Assembly (NCBI GenBank): GCA_002256395.1
Contig: NKJG01000002.1
Coordinates: 335,098-399,097 of the forward strand
Direction of reading: 5' to 3'
Length of the DNA: 64,000 bases
Origin: Bacteroidetes bacterium B1(2017)
GTDB lineage: Bacteria; Bacteroidota; Bacteroidia; UKL13-3
In this document: piece by piece, positions 1 through 8,874 of the stretch
Layout of the letters: each line of letters starts with the position of its first letter
Numbering within the stretch: the first letter of the stretch is position 1
Translations under genes and position numbers: made by a program
Notes under the pieces: generated by a model
Seen by the model: only the letters and a program-made list of their open reading frames with translations
What the model was told of the DNA's origin: nothing
Database searches by the model: none

Positions 1-496
1 AGGAATAGAAGGCGTTGTTAAACCCATTGTTGAGTACCCAGAAGAAGTTTTTGATAAGGTAATTTCTGTCAATGTAAAAGGCATTTGGTTGGGTAATAAA
101 TATGTATTGCCACAAATGAATGATGGCGGTAGTATTATTATGACATCCTCTGTGGCAGGTTTATTGGGCTTTGCAAACTTGGGTGCCTATGTAACCAGTA
201 AGCATGCCGTGGTGGGCATAATGCGCACCACAGCGCTAGAAGCTGCCGCAAGAAAAATTCGAGTTAATTCGGTTCACCCCTCACCTGTAAACAACAGAAT
301 GATGCGTTCTATAGAAGAAGGTGCATCTGCCGGACATGGCGAAGATGTTAAGAAACAATTTGAAGCTAGCATACCATTAAAACGCTATGCCGAAGCCATT
401 GAAATAGCCCAATTAGTTCTCTTTTTAGCAGGTGATAATAGCAAATTTATTACGGGTACCACCCAAGTAATAGATGGTGGTATGTGTGCTCAATAA
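1..496 (+). CDS. SDR family oxidoreductase, C-terminal part (5' end outside window)
   Basis: The reading frame is open from base 2, so the gene starts before the window; an internal ATG at 89 is not the start. The visible part matches the second half of a classical short-chain dehydrogenase/reductase. An SVNVKG segment is followed by the catalytic Ser in IIMTSSVAG, the YVTSK catalytic Tyr-Lys pair, and the C-terminal ITGTTQVIDGG that is normal for the family. The Rossmann glycine motif lies upstream and is not visible. Reaction: NAD(P)-dependent oxidation or reduction of an unidentified alcohol or ketone in the cytoplasm. The substrate cannot be predicted. The gene is followed directly by the hairpin repeat at 512. 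Confidence 0.9.
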   Translation, partial: GIEGVVKPIVEYPEEVFDKVISVNVKGIWLGNKYVLPQMNDGGSIIMTSSVAGLLGFANLGAYVTSKHAVVGIMRTTALEAAARKIRVNSVHPSPVNNRMMRSIEEGASAGHGEDVKKQFEASIPLKRYAEAIEIAQLVLFLAGDNSKFITGTTQVIDGGMCAQ

Positions 497-511
497 ATTT
501 GGGAAACTTCT

Positions 512-843
512 CTATTTTTTAGAGGTAATCCTCCTAAATTATGAGGTGATCCTCGGTTTTTACGAGGATTACCTCGTTACAGCGAGGTGATCCTCTATTT
601 TTTAGAGGTGATCCTCCTAAAATACGAGGTGATCCTCGGTTTTTACGAGGATTAGCTCGTTACAGCGAGGTGATCCTCATTTTTTTGGAGGTGATTCTCG
701 TAAAATACGAGGTGATGCTCTGTTTTTACGAGATTCATCTCCTTACAGCGAGATGATTCTCATTTTTTTGGGGATGATTCTCGTAAAAAGGGAGATGATT
801 CTCTGTTTTTACGAGATTCATCCCCTACTAGAGAGATATTATG
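512..843. repeat. 83-bp tandem repeat of nested hairpins, four copies
   Basis: Four head-to-tail units begin at 512, 595, 678 and 761, exactly 83 bp apart; the last is degraded at its end. Each unit carries several GAGGTGATCCTC-like blocks and their reverse complements. The strongest fold is CGAGGTGATCCTCG, a short GTTTTTA loop, then CGAGGATTACCTCG. Shorter stems are ACCTCG/CGAGGT around TTACAG and CCTCTA/TAGAGG around a T tract. Units 1-2 use CC/GG where units 3-4 use TT/AT in both arms, so pairing is largely kept while the sequence changes. It fills the space between two convergent genes. No ORF is credible here. Function is unknown. Confidence 0.85.
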
Positions 844-887
844 AAAGTATAAGGTAGATTGTGTAGCCTAAAAACCTCAACTTCTAC

Positions 888-1301
888 TTAAACTAACTTT
901 CTCTCCGATTCACTAATTTCTAAATCGTTGATGCTCGCATAGCGTTTTGCCATATAGCCAAGCTCGTCAAATTCCCAGTTTTCATTGCCATAGGCTCTAA
1001 ACCATTGTCCGCTTGAGTTTTGATATTCATACTCAAACCTCACAGCAATGCGGTTATTGGTATGCGCCCAATATTCTTTTTTGAGCTTATACTTGAGTTC
1101 TTTTTTCCATTTGGCATTCAAAAAGGAAACAATTTCATCTCTTCCTTTTAGAAATTGGTTTCTATTTCTCCACTCGCTATCAATAGTATAAGCTTGTGAT
1201 ACACGAACAGGATCTTTACTATTCCAGGCATCTTCGGCCATTTGAATTTTTTGTTTGGCTGTTTCCTCCGTAAAAGGCGGCAGCGGATTTCTTGGTTCCA
1301 T
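888..1301 (-). CDS. NTF2-like protein of the DUF1348 family
   Basis: The 137-residue product is full length for DUF1348, a SnoaL/NTF2-fold family. It opens with the typical [10 protein letters not shown] segment, then [10 protein letters not shown], a WRNR motif, [21 protein letters not shown], and [10 protein letters not shown] close to the C-terminus. These proteins are small cytoplasmic alpha+beta barrels that are often annotated as enzymes or ligand binders, but no reaction is established for the family. The gene is monocistronic, convergent with the SDR gene across the hairpin repeat. The ATG at 1301 begins right at the conserved N-terminus, which supports this start. Confidence 0.85.
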   Translation of the reverse strand: MEPRNPLPPFTEETAKQKIQMAEDAWNSKDPVRVSQAYTIDSEWRNRNQFLKGRDEIVSFLNAKWKKELKYKLKKEYWAHTNNRIAVRFEYEYQNSSGQWFRAYGNENWEFDELGYMAKRYASINDLEISESERKLV

Positions 1302-1642
1302 TATAAGTGAGGATTAAACTAGTTAGTATTTAAGCACCTGCTAAAGTACAATATTAATGGCTAAAAAAGGGACTTTAGTGAGCATCCCTCCCTAATTACT
1401 CAATCCCACACTCACACTATATTCTAATTACTCAAACTCACACTCCCACTTTACTTTAGTGAAATTGCCTCAATAATAGAAAAGGAAAAGTAACCACAAT
1501 GGCCACAAAGGGAAGAACACAACAGACACGAAGGCGCTGAAGGCAGGGAAAAATTATGAATTTTGAATTATGAGTTATGAATTAATCCAAATTCACAGCG
1601 CTCAACGCCAACTCCACCATAGCAAAGCCACTACTTTCCTTA
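1302..1642. other. intergenic stretch with degenerate low-complexity repeats
   Basis: I see no gene in this 341-bp stretch. It contains a tandem-like run of ACTCAATCCCACACTCACAC motifs near 1398-1450. It also has a CCACAAAGG/CACAGACACGAAGG-type segment near 1493-1545 and a TGAATTATGAATT-type stretch at 1553-1583. The last resembles a second copy at about 2227-2269, on the other side of the next gene. Confidence 0.5.
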
Positions 1643-2227
1643 TTATCCTTGCAACATTTTAAGAAACAAATATTGCTTCTTAGTTAGGTTCCATTTGTTG
1701 GTTTCAAAATCATCCGAGAAATAATAAATCAATTGCTTCCCTTTATAGTTTATCCATACTTGGTGGTAAGGAACATGGTCTGTAATACTTGAAGAAATAA
1801 CTGTTCTTCCATCCTCCAAAACAAGAGTATCTTTACTCCTTTCAAGCTTTTCAGTTAGCATTTGCTCAAAATTAATAGCAAGAAAACTATCTAGGTCAAG
1901 CGCATTCGTTTTAAAGGATTTACTAAGGCCATAATTATTAATTTTCTTAGCATAATAATTCCTCTTTTCCTTGAAATAAAGGCTTACTTGAAAGGGGTTT
2001 TCATAATAAAGTTCGCGCTTTTTATCATTGTATTTTATGTAACCAAGGTGAGTTACCTTATAAGCTATAAAAAAGGAATCCTTTGCCAAAATTTGCTGTT
2101 GAGCATTAACAATACTATCTGCTTGCGTATACTCAAAAAGAACCCCTTTATGCTTTACCTTCTGCGCAATTGCAGGAATGCAATTTAGAAAAATTGAAAA
2201 GATTATACTATAGTATGCCTTAGTCAT
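1643..2227 (-). CDS. secreted protein of unknown function
   Basis: I do not recognise a family. I chose the internal ATG at 2227 because the residues after it form a signal peptide: a Lys near the start, a hydrophobic run (SIIFSIFLNCIPAIA) and an AQ junction. The longer upstream extension to 2275 is polar and out of character. The mature part of about 170 residues is rich in Lys, Tyr and Phe, with several YY/YF pairs, and shows no cysteine pattern or repeat. It is probably periplasmic or surface exposed. The gene lies 51 bp downstream of the arr start-to-stop unit on the same strand. Diverged direct repeats flank it (about 1553-1610 and 2227-2269). Confidence 0.6.
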   Translation of the reverse strand: MTKAYYSIIFSIFLNCIPAIAQKVKHKGVLFEYTQADSIVNAQQQILAKDSFFIAYKVTHLGYIKYNDKKRELYYENPFQVSLYFKEKRNYYAKKINNYGLSKSFKTNALDLDSFLAINFEQMLTEKLERSKDTLVLEDGRTVISSSITDHVPYHQVWINYKGKQLIYYFSDDFETNKWNLTKKQYLFLKMLQG

Positions 2228-2277
2228 TGAATTATGAATTATATTATTAGTCCCAGCGCCCAATTCCCCTTCCAAAA

Positions 2278-2685
2278 CTAATCTTCAATTGCTTCAATTC
2301 CTTCTTCCTTTAGCTTGGCCAGCGCCGCTTTCATGGCATTCACTTGTTCTTCTGGGTGAGCTTGCCAAATGGTAATTTCTCCCACCACCTTAAATGGATG
2401 TTTAGATCTGTAAGATTTAGTAGGGTTTCCTGGGAATTTTTTATCAGTTAAATTAGGGTCGTCTTCAATGGGCCCAGTAGCTTCTACAAGGTATATTCGT
2501 TGGCGGTTTGAACCTAAGGCAAGTTCGGCGCCCCAAATAGCAGCATCTATGGTAGCAGTGAGGTAAATATATTTAGCCGCGTTTCTTTGCCCATAGTTTG
2601 AGTTGACTCCTACTTCTATTAAATCACCTAAATTTAAATCGGCCTTAGTGCCATGAAAGTATGTTTGCGAAAAAGGCGTTTGCAT
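2278..2685 (-). CDS. arr: rifampin ADP-ribosyltransferase (Arr)
   Basis: At 135 residues the protein has the usual Arr length and runs in register with the family throughout: FHGTKADL (His11), YIYLTAT (Tyr41), AAIWGAELA, the EDDPNLTDKKFPGNPT block containing the conserved Asp (75/76), and a C-terminal HPEEQV segment. His, Tyr and Asp are the catalytic residues described for mycobacterial Arr. The enzyme transfers ADP-ribose from NAD+ to the 23-hydroxyl of rifampin in the cytoplasm and inactivates it. Many environmental bacteria carry chromosomal arr genes. No mobile element or other resistance gene lies next to it here. Whether this copy gives resistance cannot be told from sequence. Confidence 0.9.
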   Translation of the reverse strand: MQTPFSQTYFHGTKADLNLGDLIEVGVNSNYGQRNAAKYIYLTATIDAAIWGAELALGSNRQRIYLVEATGPIEDDPNLTDKKFPGNPTKSYRSKHPFKVVGEITIWQAHPEEQVNAMKAALAKLKEEGIEAIED

Positions 2686-2729
2686 GATTACTTTTTGTTT
2701 TTATTTGTGTTAAAAATTTAGAAGTCAAT

Positions 2730-3218
2730 CTAAGAATGTTCTTCTAAATTTATTTGTTCAAAATCCTCTAAATCAATCACACATGTACCGGCCCACATAT
2801 CACCAATTCGTTGGTGTTTTTCAGAATTCAATATAGCAATCATAGCTGGAATTCCATACATAAACACATCTATTGGATCAATCAAATGCCTTTTAAGGGC
2901 TTGAGAAAACTCTATTTCTTTTCTCTTCAAAGTAAGTACCTTCAAATGAAAAGCAAGATGTCCAAAGGTACCTCCAAACCTATATTCAACAAGCACAAAA
3001 TAGCAGAACCAAAAAATAGGAATAGGCAAAAACATGAGCCCCGTAACCGTTTTTTCCCCATTTCCAATTTCAGTTCCAAAGAACATAATATATACAAAAA
3101 AGCTCAAGAAATAGATGGCATAATCGAGTATAGAAGCAAAAATTCTCTTCTTTAAATTGGGCTTATACTTTAAGTACTCATTGTCTATATGCATACCAGA
3201 AATAGAAAGGTCTTGCAA
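2730..3218 (-). CDS. RDD family membrane protein
   Basis: The 162-residue product has two hydrophobic segments (about residues 27-48 and 57-79), and the family's residues are in place: Arg25 and Asp32 in KRIFASILDYAIYF, and an Asp in HLIDPIDVF (114/117). The connecting GGTFGHLAFHLKV loop is also typical of RDD proteins. These are small inner-membrane proteins of poorly known function; some have been linked to ion transport or stress. It lies upstream of arr on the same strand with a 44-bp gap, so the two may be co-transcribed, but nothing else links them functionally. Confidence 0.8.
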   Translation of the reverse strand: MQDLSISGMHIDNEYLKYKPNLKKRIFASILDYAIYFLSFFVYIMFFGTEIGNGEKTVTGLMFLPIPIFWFCYFVLVEYRFGGTFGHLAFHLKVLTLKRKEIEFSQALKRHLIDPIDVFMYGIPAMIAILNSEKHQRIGDMWAGTCVIDLEDFEQINLEEHS

Positions 3219-3478
3219 GGTATGTTATTCTGAAATTTGTATTGCAATTGCCTAAAAACAAAAAAGCCCTTTGATAACTTTAAAAACAATTCAATTATTT
3301 AGATTGCTATTTTGTTTAATCTCTTTGTTTGTCCCATTCAAATTTTTTTTCCTTCCAGTATTCGTAGGTAATATTTGTAACTAGCCTTACTTTATAGTTA
3401 AAGGCTTAATCTCTAAAATGAAGAATAACTTGCTTTGGAAGTGACTTTATTGTAATCGAATTTTCAACAATTGAAATA

Positions 3479-3688
3479 TCAGGTAAAGCAATATTGGAAT
3501 TCAACTTCAATCGAAGAATCTCCTTTTGTAATAGATACAACATCCGACAAGCTACAAATAGTAGCCTCACTATACCAATGTGCCTCAATGTCATCGTCAC
3601 TTATAATTATTTCACCATGCCTCCTCGTTTTGCTTTTGCAGGATAGTATAAAGGCAGAGAATAGAAAAAAAGAAAGGATAAATTTCAT
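3479..3688 (-). CDS. small lipoprotein, probably frameshifted at its C-terminus
   Basis: From the ATG at 3688 a signal sequence (KFILSFFLFSAFILSC) with a lipobox Cys leads into a polar domain containing EIIISDDDIEAHW. The frame stops at 3479 after a short, unconvincing EFQYCFT tail. In another minus-strand frame an open stretch continues to 3406 and reads like the missing end of a beta-rich domain (LPDISIVENSITIKSLPK). A single indel near 3495-3510 would join them into a lipoprotein of roughly 100 residues. I do not recognise the family. Either the gene is a young pseudogene, or the sequence has an error, or the short form is real. Confidence 0.45.
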   Translation of the reverse strand: MKFILSFFLFSAFILSCKSKTRRHGEIIISDDDIEAHWYSEATICSLSDVVSITKGDSSIEVEFQYCFT

Positions 3689-3850
3689 AAAGGTTCCTTT
3701 AAAGTAGCAAATAACATTTTGCAAATTCAAGAGTTTGCAAATTTCGAAGGACTAAACTTTCTTTCATCACTGAACTTGATACGAAGCACAAAACTTTATT
3801 TAACCTCTGAACCGCCAATTTAATGTAGGCGATGGTATTGTGTTGTTTTA

Positions 3851-4594
3851 TTAACTCATAAATCTATGTGATCTGTAAATTTTCCATTTATGCATACGGT
3901 ATTCAATTGAAACAAGTAAGCAACCAATTCCATACTTTAGACTTCTCTTAAAATTTATTGAAGAAGCATCTTTAAAATATCTTGTTGGACAAGAAATTTC
4001 TCCAATTTCATAGCCCTCCATAAAAATTTGTGATAATATCTGATTGTCAAAAACAAAATCGTTAGAATTAACCTCAAAATTGATTTTTTTCAAAACATTC
4101 GTAGAGAAAGCTCTATATCCTGAGTGGTATTCAGATAATTTTTGATTAATTATTATATTTTGAGCTAAAGTTAAAAGACGATTAAAAAAATATTTATAAA
4201 TAGGCATGCCACCTTTCAAAGCTCCTTTACCTAAAATTCTTGAACCTAATACTACTGGATAAACATCATTTACAATTATATATGCAAATGATTCTATTAA
4301 TTTAGGTGTATATTGATAATCTGGATGCAGCATAATTACAATATCAGCATTAAGTTCAATTGCTTTTTTGTAACATGATTTTTGATTTGCACCATATCCT
4401 AAATTTGAGTCATGTTGGTAAACATGTTTTAAACCAAATGATTTTGCTATTTCAATGGTTTTGTCAGAACTACAATCATCAACAAGAATAATATCGTCCA
4501 CTATATCAAACGGAATTTCATTTAGGGTGGCAATTAATGTGTTTTCAGCGTTATATGCAGGTAAGACAACTATAATTTTTTTATTTTTAATCAT
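3851..4594 (-). CDS. family 2 glycosyltransferase, polyprenyl-phosphate sugar transferase type
   Basis: A 247-residue GT2 of the dolichyl-phosphate mannose synthase-like group. It has the N-terminal VVLPAYNAENT, the nucleotide-binding ILVDDCSSDKT (Asp39/Asp40), NLGYGANQKSCYKKA, and the metal-site HPDYQY (Asp92). A later SGYRAF segment and a C-terminal PTRYFKDASSINF block are typical of the subfamily. There is no C-terminal membrane anchor. Such enzymes make polyprenyl-phosphate sugars on the cytoplasmic face, which GT-C enzymes then use on the other side of the membrane. That fits the three GT-C genes just upstream. It is the last gene of the minus-strand operon, 9 bp after the preceding one. 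Confidence 0.85.
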   Translation of the reverse strand: MIKNKKIIVVLPAYNAENTLIATLNEIPFDIVDDIILVDDCSSDKTIEIAKSFGLKHVYQHDSNLGYGANQKSCYKKAIELNADIVIMLHPDYQYTPKLIESFAYIIVNDVYPVVLGSRILGKGALKGGMPIYKYFFNRLLTLAQNIIINQKLSEYHSGYRAFSTNVLKKINFEVNSNDFVFDNQILSQIFMEGYEIGEISCPTRYFKDASSINFKRSLKYGIGCLLVSIEYRMHKWKIYRSHRFMS

Positions 4595-4603
4595 GTTAAT
4601 ATT

Positions 4604-5956
4604 TTAAGGAATAGGCCACAAAGGCCCATTTAAGTGATTAAGAGAAATACCTAAATAAATAGAAATACTTACAACAAGTATAATCCCGTATATTATATTC
4701 AACACTATCATGTAATTTCCAATTTGTTGATTCAACGAACTTTTTTTAATCTGACTACCAAGGGTAATAAGTAATAGTATTATACCTGAAAGCATAAACA
4801 TCGATTTCATACTTGAAAAATAGGGATATCGTAATGTCTGAATAAATGGAACAAGCATAAATAAGAATCCTAATAAAATGGGTGGTATTTTAGTAAATAA
4901 GGTGAGCCAATTTAATTTGAACAAACTATTTTTAAAATCCTTGATACACGAATAAACAATAATGCCAAAATAAAATAACCATGTTAAACCTAATGAGTAT
5001 CCTAAACAGCCAAGTGTATTGGCCCATAGAATTTTAGGGCTAATAAATCTCCACTCATAATCATAAAATGTTCTTGCAAACAATTCTGTAAAAAAAGATG
5101 CTGAAGTTCTTTCGGAAATAAACGGCTCTTGATATAATTCAAAAATTCGAAACGAGAAAAACTCTACCTTATCTATCGAGCCAGGAAACTGATTTTTAGC
5201 GTAATCAAAATAGTGTTGATTGCTAACTAATAATTCACCTGTTTGGTTAAATTTCCATAATTCATTAGAAATTGACAGTAAAATAGCAATCAACAATATG
5301 GGAATTGCAAATATTAATTTTTTACGATATATTTTTTTACAAAGAACAAGGAAAATACTAAATGAAAATAAATGTATCAATAAACCATGTTGTTTTGTAA
5401 TGCTTCCTAAAGTGGCGGAAAGAATCAGTAAAATAAACCAGATCCAAACATTAATACCATTCCTTAATGCAAATAAGGTTTTTAAAAACAAATAGAATGA
5501 CAATATTGCAAAGAATACCAACATATAGTCATTTCCAATCATTGCAGAGGTGAAAATATCTCTAGGGAGAATTACAATAAAAGACAATGTTACAGCTATT
5601 GATAGTTTAGGCATTTTAAATAGCAGTAAAATTTGGTAAACAATAATTATAAGGATTATTGAAAGAAATGGATTAATAAATTGAACCATTTTCCAACAGG
5701 TAAGTTTGTCAACTCCTAAGGATTCGGCTATTTTGTATACAGCAGCACACGTATAATAATACAAGGGAGGCTGATAACATTCCCAACATTGAAAGGGGGC
5801 AGGTAGGTTAAAGCTTTCTGAATAGAACTGAATTACTTCTAAGTGGTCATCATATGAATTGTTAAACGGGCTTACCCAAAAAACAGTTAGCCTTAGAATA
5901 CCTCCTAAGCTAATAATAGCTATAATTAGATATTTATATAAACTCTCTTTTGACAT
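4604..5956 (-). CDS. polytopic membrane glycosyltransferase, GT-C fold
   Basis: A protein of about 450 residues with roughly ten or more hydrophobic segments. The first periplasmic loop holds an acidic motif (NNSYDDHLEVIQFY) and is followed by WECYQPPLYYYTCA. This is the arrangement of GT39/ArnT-like lipid-linked sugar transferases, where the loop aspartate is the catalytic base. I prefer the ATG at 5956 (MSKESLYKYL) over 5980, because it gives a normal cytoplasmic lead to the first helix. Either choice overlaps the end of the upstream gene (23 or 47 bp), which implies translational coupling. Acceptor and sugar are unknown. Confidence 0.75.
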   Translation of the reverse strand: MSKESLYKYLIIAIISLGGILRLTVFWVSPFNNSYDDHLEVIQFYSESFNLPAPFQCWECYQPPLYYYTCAAVYKIAESLGVDKLTCWKMVQFINPFLSIILIIIVYQILLLFKMPKLSIAVTLSFIVILPRDIFTSAMIGNDYMLVFFAILSFYLFLKTLFALRNGINVWIWFILLILSATLGSITKQHGLLIHLFSFSIFLVLCKKIYRKKLIFAIPILLIAILLSISNELWKFNQTGELLVSNQHYFDYAKNQFPGSIDKVEFFSFRIFELYQEPFISERTSASFFTELFARTFYDYEWRFISPKILWANTLGCLGYSLGLTWLFYFGIIVYSCIKDFKNSLFKLNWLTLFTKIPPILLGFLFMLVPFIQTLRYPYFSSMKSMFMLSGIILLLITLGSQIKKSSLNQQIGNYMIVLNIIYGIILVVSISIYLGISLNHLNGPLWPIP

Positions 5957-7415
5957 ATAGAAATAATATAAATGCTCCAATTAAACCAAAAACTAGCACC
6001 AATAAAGAAAAAAAACGACTCAATTTCGAAGTAGTAAAATGAAAAACTCTAATCCACCAAAAATTAATTGAATTTTTCTCTATTGATAAATTTAAGACAT
6101 CAACATTTGATGCAGTTCGTATCTCTTTCTTCCATGGAGAATAAGGCATATAATTATTTAATTTGCCACAATTTTTAGGTAAAATAATAGCTAATTGTTT
6201 TATCTGTGAAAAATGAGGCTCTTTTTTTATTGAATTAATATATTCCATGTCAGAAAGTCCGTTATAGGTAATATAGTCATTAAGCACATCTCTTTTATAA
6301 TTCACTGAAATTAGCACTACTTGGAAAATAAATCCAAGCAGTAGACAAACGAAAACCCATTTTTTAGGCTCTAAATAAATAATAGGTAGATAAATAAAAG
6401 GAATAATTGGTAGGATATAACGAGGACCATAAGACCATATACTTCCATGCCAAGCAAAGTTGAAAGAAAAAAAAACAAGATATGTTGCCGAAATTAGAAG
6501 AACAGAAAAAAACATTAACCGTTGCATATTCCAGAATATTTTTATTCTGAACAAGGCAATTATAATGGTTGTTGAGAAAAAGATAATTCCTTTTCCTGGA
6601 GAAAATAGAAAGCCGAAGAATGCTTTAGGGAATCCCGAGAAAGACCAAAAATCAAATTTTTCGGAATGAGCCAATGACCATGCTAATGAATATCCTGTTT
6701 CTAAAGGATTTCCAAAACGATAAAAATTGTATAGAAATACAAAAGCAATTCCAATTGTAAGACTAATTATTGCTTTTATTCTTTCTTTATTATTGTTTTG
6801 CAAAAACAAAATGGCTGGAACAGCAAGAATTGTTGTAGTTCTAAAAACTAAACCTATTGAAAGCATTAGACCAGATAAAAGACCTCGATGATTTATGTCT
6901 CTTTTTAGTGCAAAGTATATACTAAGCAAAATGAAAAACATTTCAAAATGGTGTTCGTAAGTGCTTTGTGCAAAAACAAAAGAGTAAGAAGTTAATCCAA
7001 AAAAAATACTAACTAGATAAGCTTGCTTTCTTAATGCGCCGAGAAGTAAGGCAATTTTAAATAATATAAAAGAACACAATGCATGAACCATATAATTTAC
7101 AAAAGACACACAGAATGCTGAAAAATAATACGCATTTACCTCATCTGTAGATACAAGATTTGCTATATAGTATATTGGGATGAAAATAATTGTTTGACCT
7201 GGATTGTAAACCATAAACCTTTGCCCATCTTTATTTATTGAAATGTTTCCATGCGAGTCTTCACCAACATCATCAGGCAATCCAAACTGATTATCATCTA
7301 GAATTATTCGAGTTTGTGTTAATCGTAAATGAGTATCTGGGTTCTCTATTTGTCCAGATGAGAATAGAATGCTTAGCACTAATCCAAAAAGTAAGAAAAC
7401 AAATAATGGTCGCAT
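5934..7415 (-). CDS. polytopic membrane protein, GT-C glycosyltransferase-like
   Basis: A 493-residue protein with about eleven to twelve hydrophobic segments. The first external loop after helix 1 contains ENPDTHLRLTQTR, in the position where GT-C enzymes carry their catalytic acidic residue. A PGQTIIFIPIYYI segment follows, similar in place to the HPPLY motif of GT39. The central part (YGPRYILPIIPFIYLPIIY) resembles the helix bundle of GT-C proteins. Motifs are weaker than in the neighbour at 7417, so the assignment rests partly on context. The start at 7415 is 1 bp from the stop of the upstream gene. Confidence 0.65.
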   Translation of the reverse strand: MRPLFVFLLFGLVLSILFSSGQIENPDTHLRLTQTRIILDDNQFGLPDDVGEDSHGNISINKDGQRFMVYNPGQTIIFIPIYYIANLVSTDEVNAYYFSAFCVSFVNYMVHALCSFILFKIALLLGALRKQAYLVSIFFGLTSYSFVFAQSTYEHHFEMFFILLSIYFALKRDINHRGLLSGLMLSIGLVFRTTTILAVPAILFLQNNNKERIKAIISLTIGIAFVFLYNFYRFGNPLETGYSLAWSLAHSEKFDFWSFSGFPKAFFGFLFSPGKGIIFFSTTIIIALFRIKIFWNMQRLMFFSVLLISATYLVFFSFNFAWHGSIWSYGPRYILPIIPFIYLPIIYLEPKKWVFVCLLLGFIFQVVLISVNYKRDVLNDYITYNGLSDMEYINSIKKEPHFSQIKQLAIILPKNCGKLNNYMPYSPWKKEIRTASNVDVLNLSIEKNSINFWWIRVFHFTTSKLSRFFSLLVLVFGLIGAFILFLYVKREFI

Positions 7416-7416
7416 A

Positions 7417-8874
7417 TTATTTATATAAGTTGACAGCTACAAAAGGGATAAATTCTAACTTTCTTTTTTGTTTAAGGTGATATTTATTTTCACAATATTC
7501 TACTCCTAACATTTCATCTATAAAAACAGCAGAAGAGGTCAATTCAACTGTTGTCTTATGGGCAGATACTAATTTAAAATTATTTTGAAGATAGTATGCA
7601 ACTCCGACCATTAAAACACCTTCAGGTTCAAACACTAATATTCTTGTATTTGAATCAACCTGACTATCAACAAAGCCTGCTACTTCTCGAAACATTTGTT
7701 TGGGAGCTCGATCAAGTTGGTATATTTGGCATAATACAATACCTGTTATAATAGAATAAGATAATGGGACTAATGATGAAACAACCTTGTAAGAGCTATC
7801 AATCAATTTATAGAAGCCCCAGTAGATAAAAATAAGACAGAACATGTAGTATCTTGGCACCAGAATGGTATGATGGCCAACTAACTGATCAAATACATAT
7901 ACTTGTAGGCCATATATTAAAATAGCGGACAATAAAATTAGTGTAAATTCCCTCTCCTTAATAAAAAGAAATACTAATAATATTGTTAGAATTAATATCA
8001 TCATTACTTTTTCATATGGAAACAGATTCTCTATTGGAGATATCAATAACTTATTAATTCCTTCAATATAACCTTTAATTGAAGCACTAAAAGAGATAAT
8101 TCCATCAGTCCAATGTACATCATGAAAACTCATTTGTTTTCTAACCGCAGGTACCCAAGGTAGCAAGCATAGAAAGGCAATACCATGATTCAGTAAAGAT
8201 CTTTTAAATCCAAATTTGAGCAATTCAACCCATGCTAAAGTAGTTAAAAAGAATAGTCCATAATAGTGAGTATATAACAAGCCAATAGATGAAAGACAAA
8301 AGAATAAGAACGCAAAAGATTTTATTTTTTTTTCCTCTTGATAAACCATCCAATATCGAAAGGTCAATGAGGCCAATAAAAAAGCTAAGGCATACATTCT
8401 TGCTTCAGAAAAAAAATAAAATAAAAATGGATTAAATATTAGCATCACAAGTACTAACCATGCTGTATATGTTTGCTTTGCTTTTTTTCTGAATAAGGTA
8501 AATAGCACCAATAATGAAATTAATCCACAGCATAAAGAGAAACTTCGAAGCGCCACCTCAGAATAACCAAAGATATAGGACCAAAATTTTAACAAAACAA
8601 AATACAGCGGTGGGTGTCCTTCATGCAAAATCTGTTTGGAAAAGTTAGAGTAGAAGTTATCTTCAGCTAACAATGTTTTAAAATGATTGACATCATAAAT
8701 AGTATCCTTTTCAGACCATATGCTACCTTCAAAATTATAAATACTCACCCCTTTTAAAAAAGATAGAGTATACATTTCGTCATGCCAAAAACCTTGCTTT
8801 TGACTGTAACTTAGTCCAAGGAGGAGATAAAGCATTAATAATATTAAAAGGAAAAATTTACTAATCAGATTCAT
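7417..8874 (-). CDS. GT39-family (ArnT-like) membrane glycosyltransferase
   Basis: The 485-residue product has the clearest GT39 signature of the three. WHDEMYTLSFL lies in the first external loop (Asp32/Glu33, expected catalytic acids). It is followed at about residues 84-112 by the GHPPLYFVLLKFW..YSEVALRSFS block typical of PMT_2 domains. About ten transmembrane helices and a C-terminal soluble tail follow. The enzyme should transfer a sugar from a polyprenyl-phosphate donor to a glycan or lipid on the periplasmic side. Its ATG overlaps (ATGA) with the ghost stop of the decayed GT2 gene upstream, so it was once translationally coupled to an intact GT2. Confidence 0.85.
   Translation of the reverse strand: MNLISKFFLLILLMLYLLLGLSYSQKQGFWHDEMYTLSFLKGVSIYNFEGSIWSEKDTIYDVNHFKTLLAEDNFYSNFSKQILHEGHPPLYFVLLKFWSYIFGYSEVALRSFSLCCGLISLLVLFTLFRKKAKQTYTAWLVLVMLIFNPFLFYFFSEARMYALAFLLASLTFRYWMVYQEEKKIKSFAFLFFCLSSIGLLYTHYYGLFFLTTLAWVELLKFGFKRSLLNHGIAFLCLLPWVPAVRKQMSFHDVHWTDGIISFSASIKGYIEGINKLLISPIENLFPYEKVMMILILTILLVFLFIKEREFTLILLSAILIYGLQVYVFDQLVGHHTILVPRYYMFCLIFIYWGFYKLIDSSYKVVSSLVPLSYSIITGIVLCQIYQLDRAPKQMFREVAGFVDSQVDSNTRILVFEPEGVLMVGVAYYLQNNFKLVSAHKTTVELTSSAVFIDEMLGVEYCENKYHLKQKRKLEFIPFVAVNLYK

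Noticed and set aside
512-843. CRISPR array
   Set aside because: The repeats are contiguous with no unique spacers, the period is 83 bp, and there are no cas genes in the window.
2811-3155. 114-codon plus-strand ORF
   Set aside because: It is antisense to the RDD gene, whose translation has clear family residues and helices; the plus-strand product has none.
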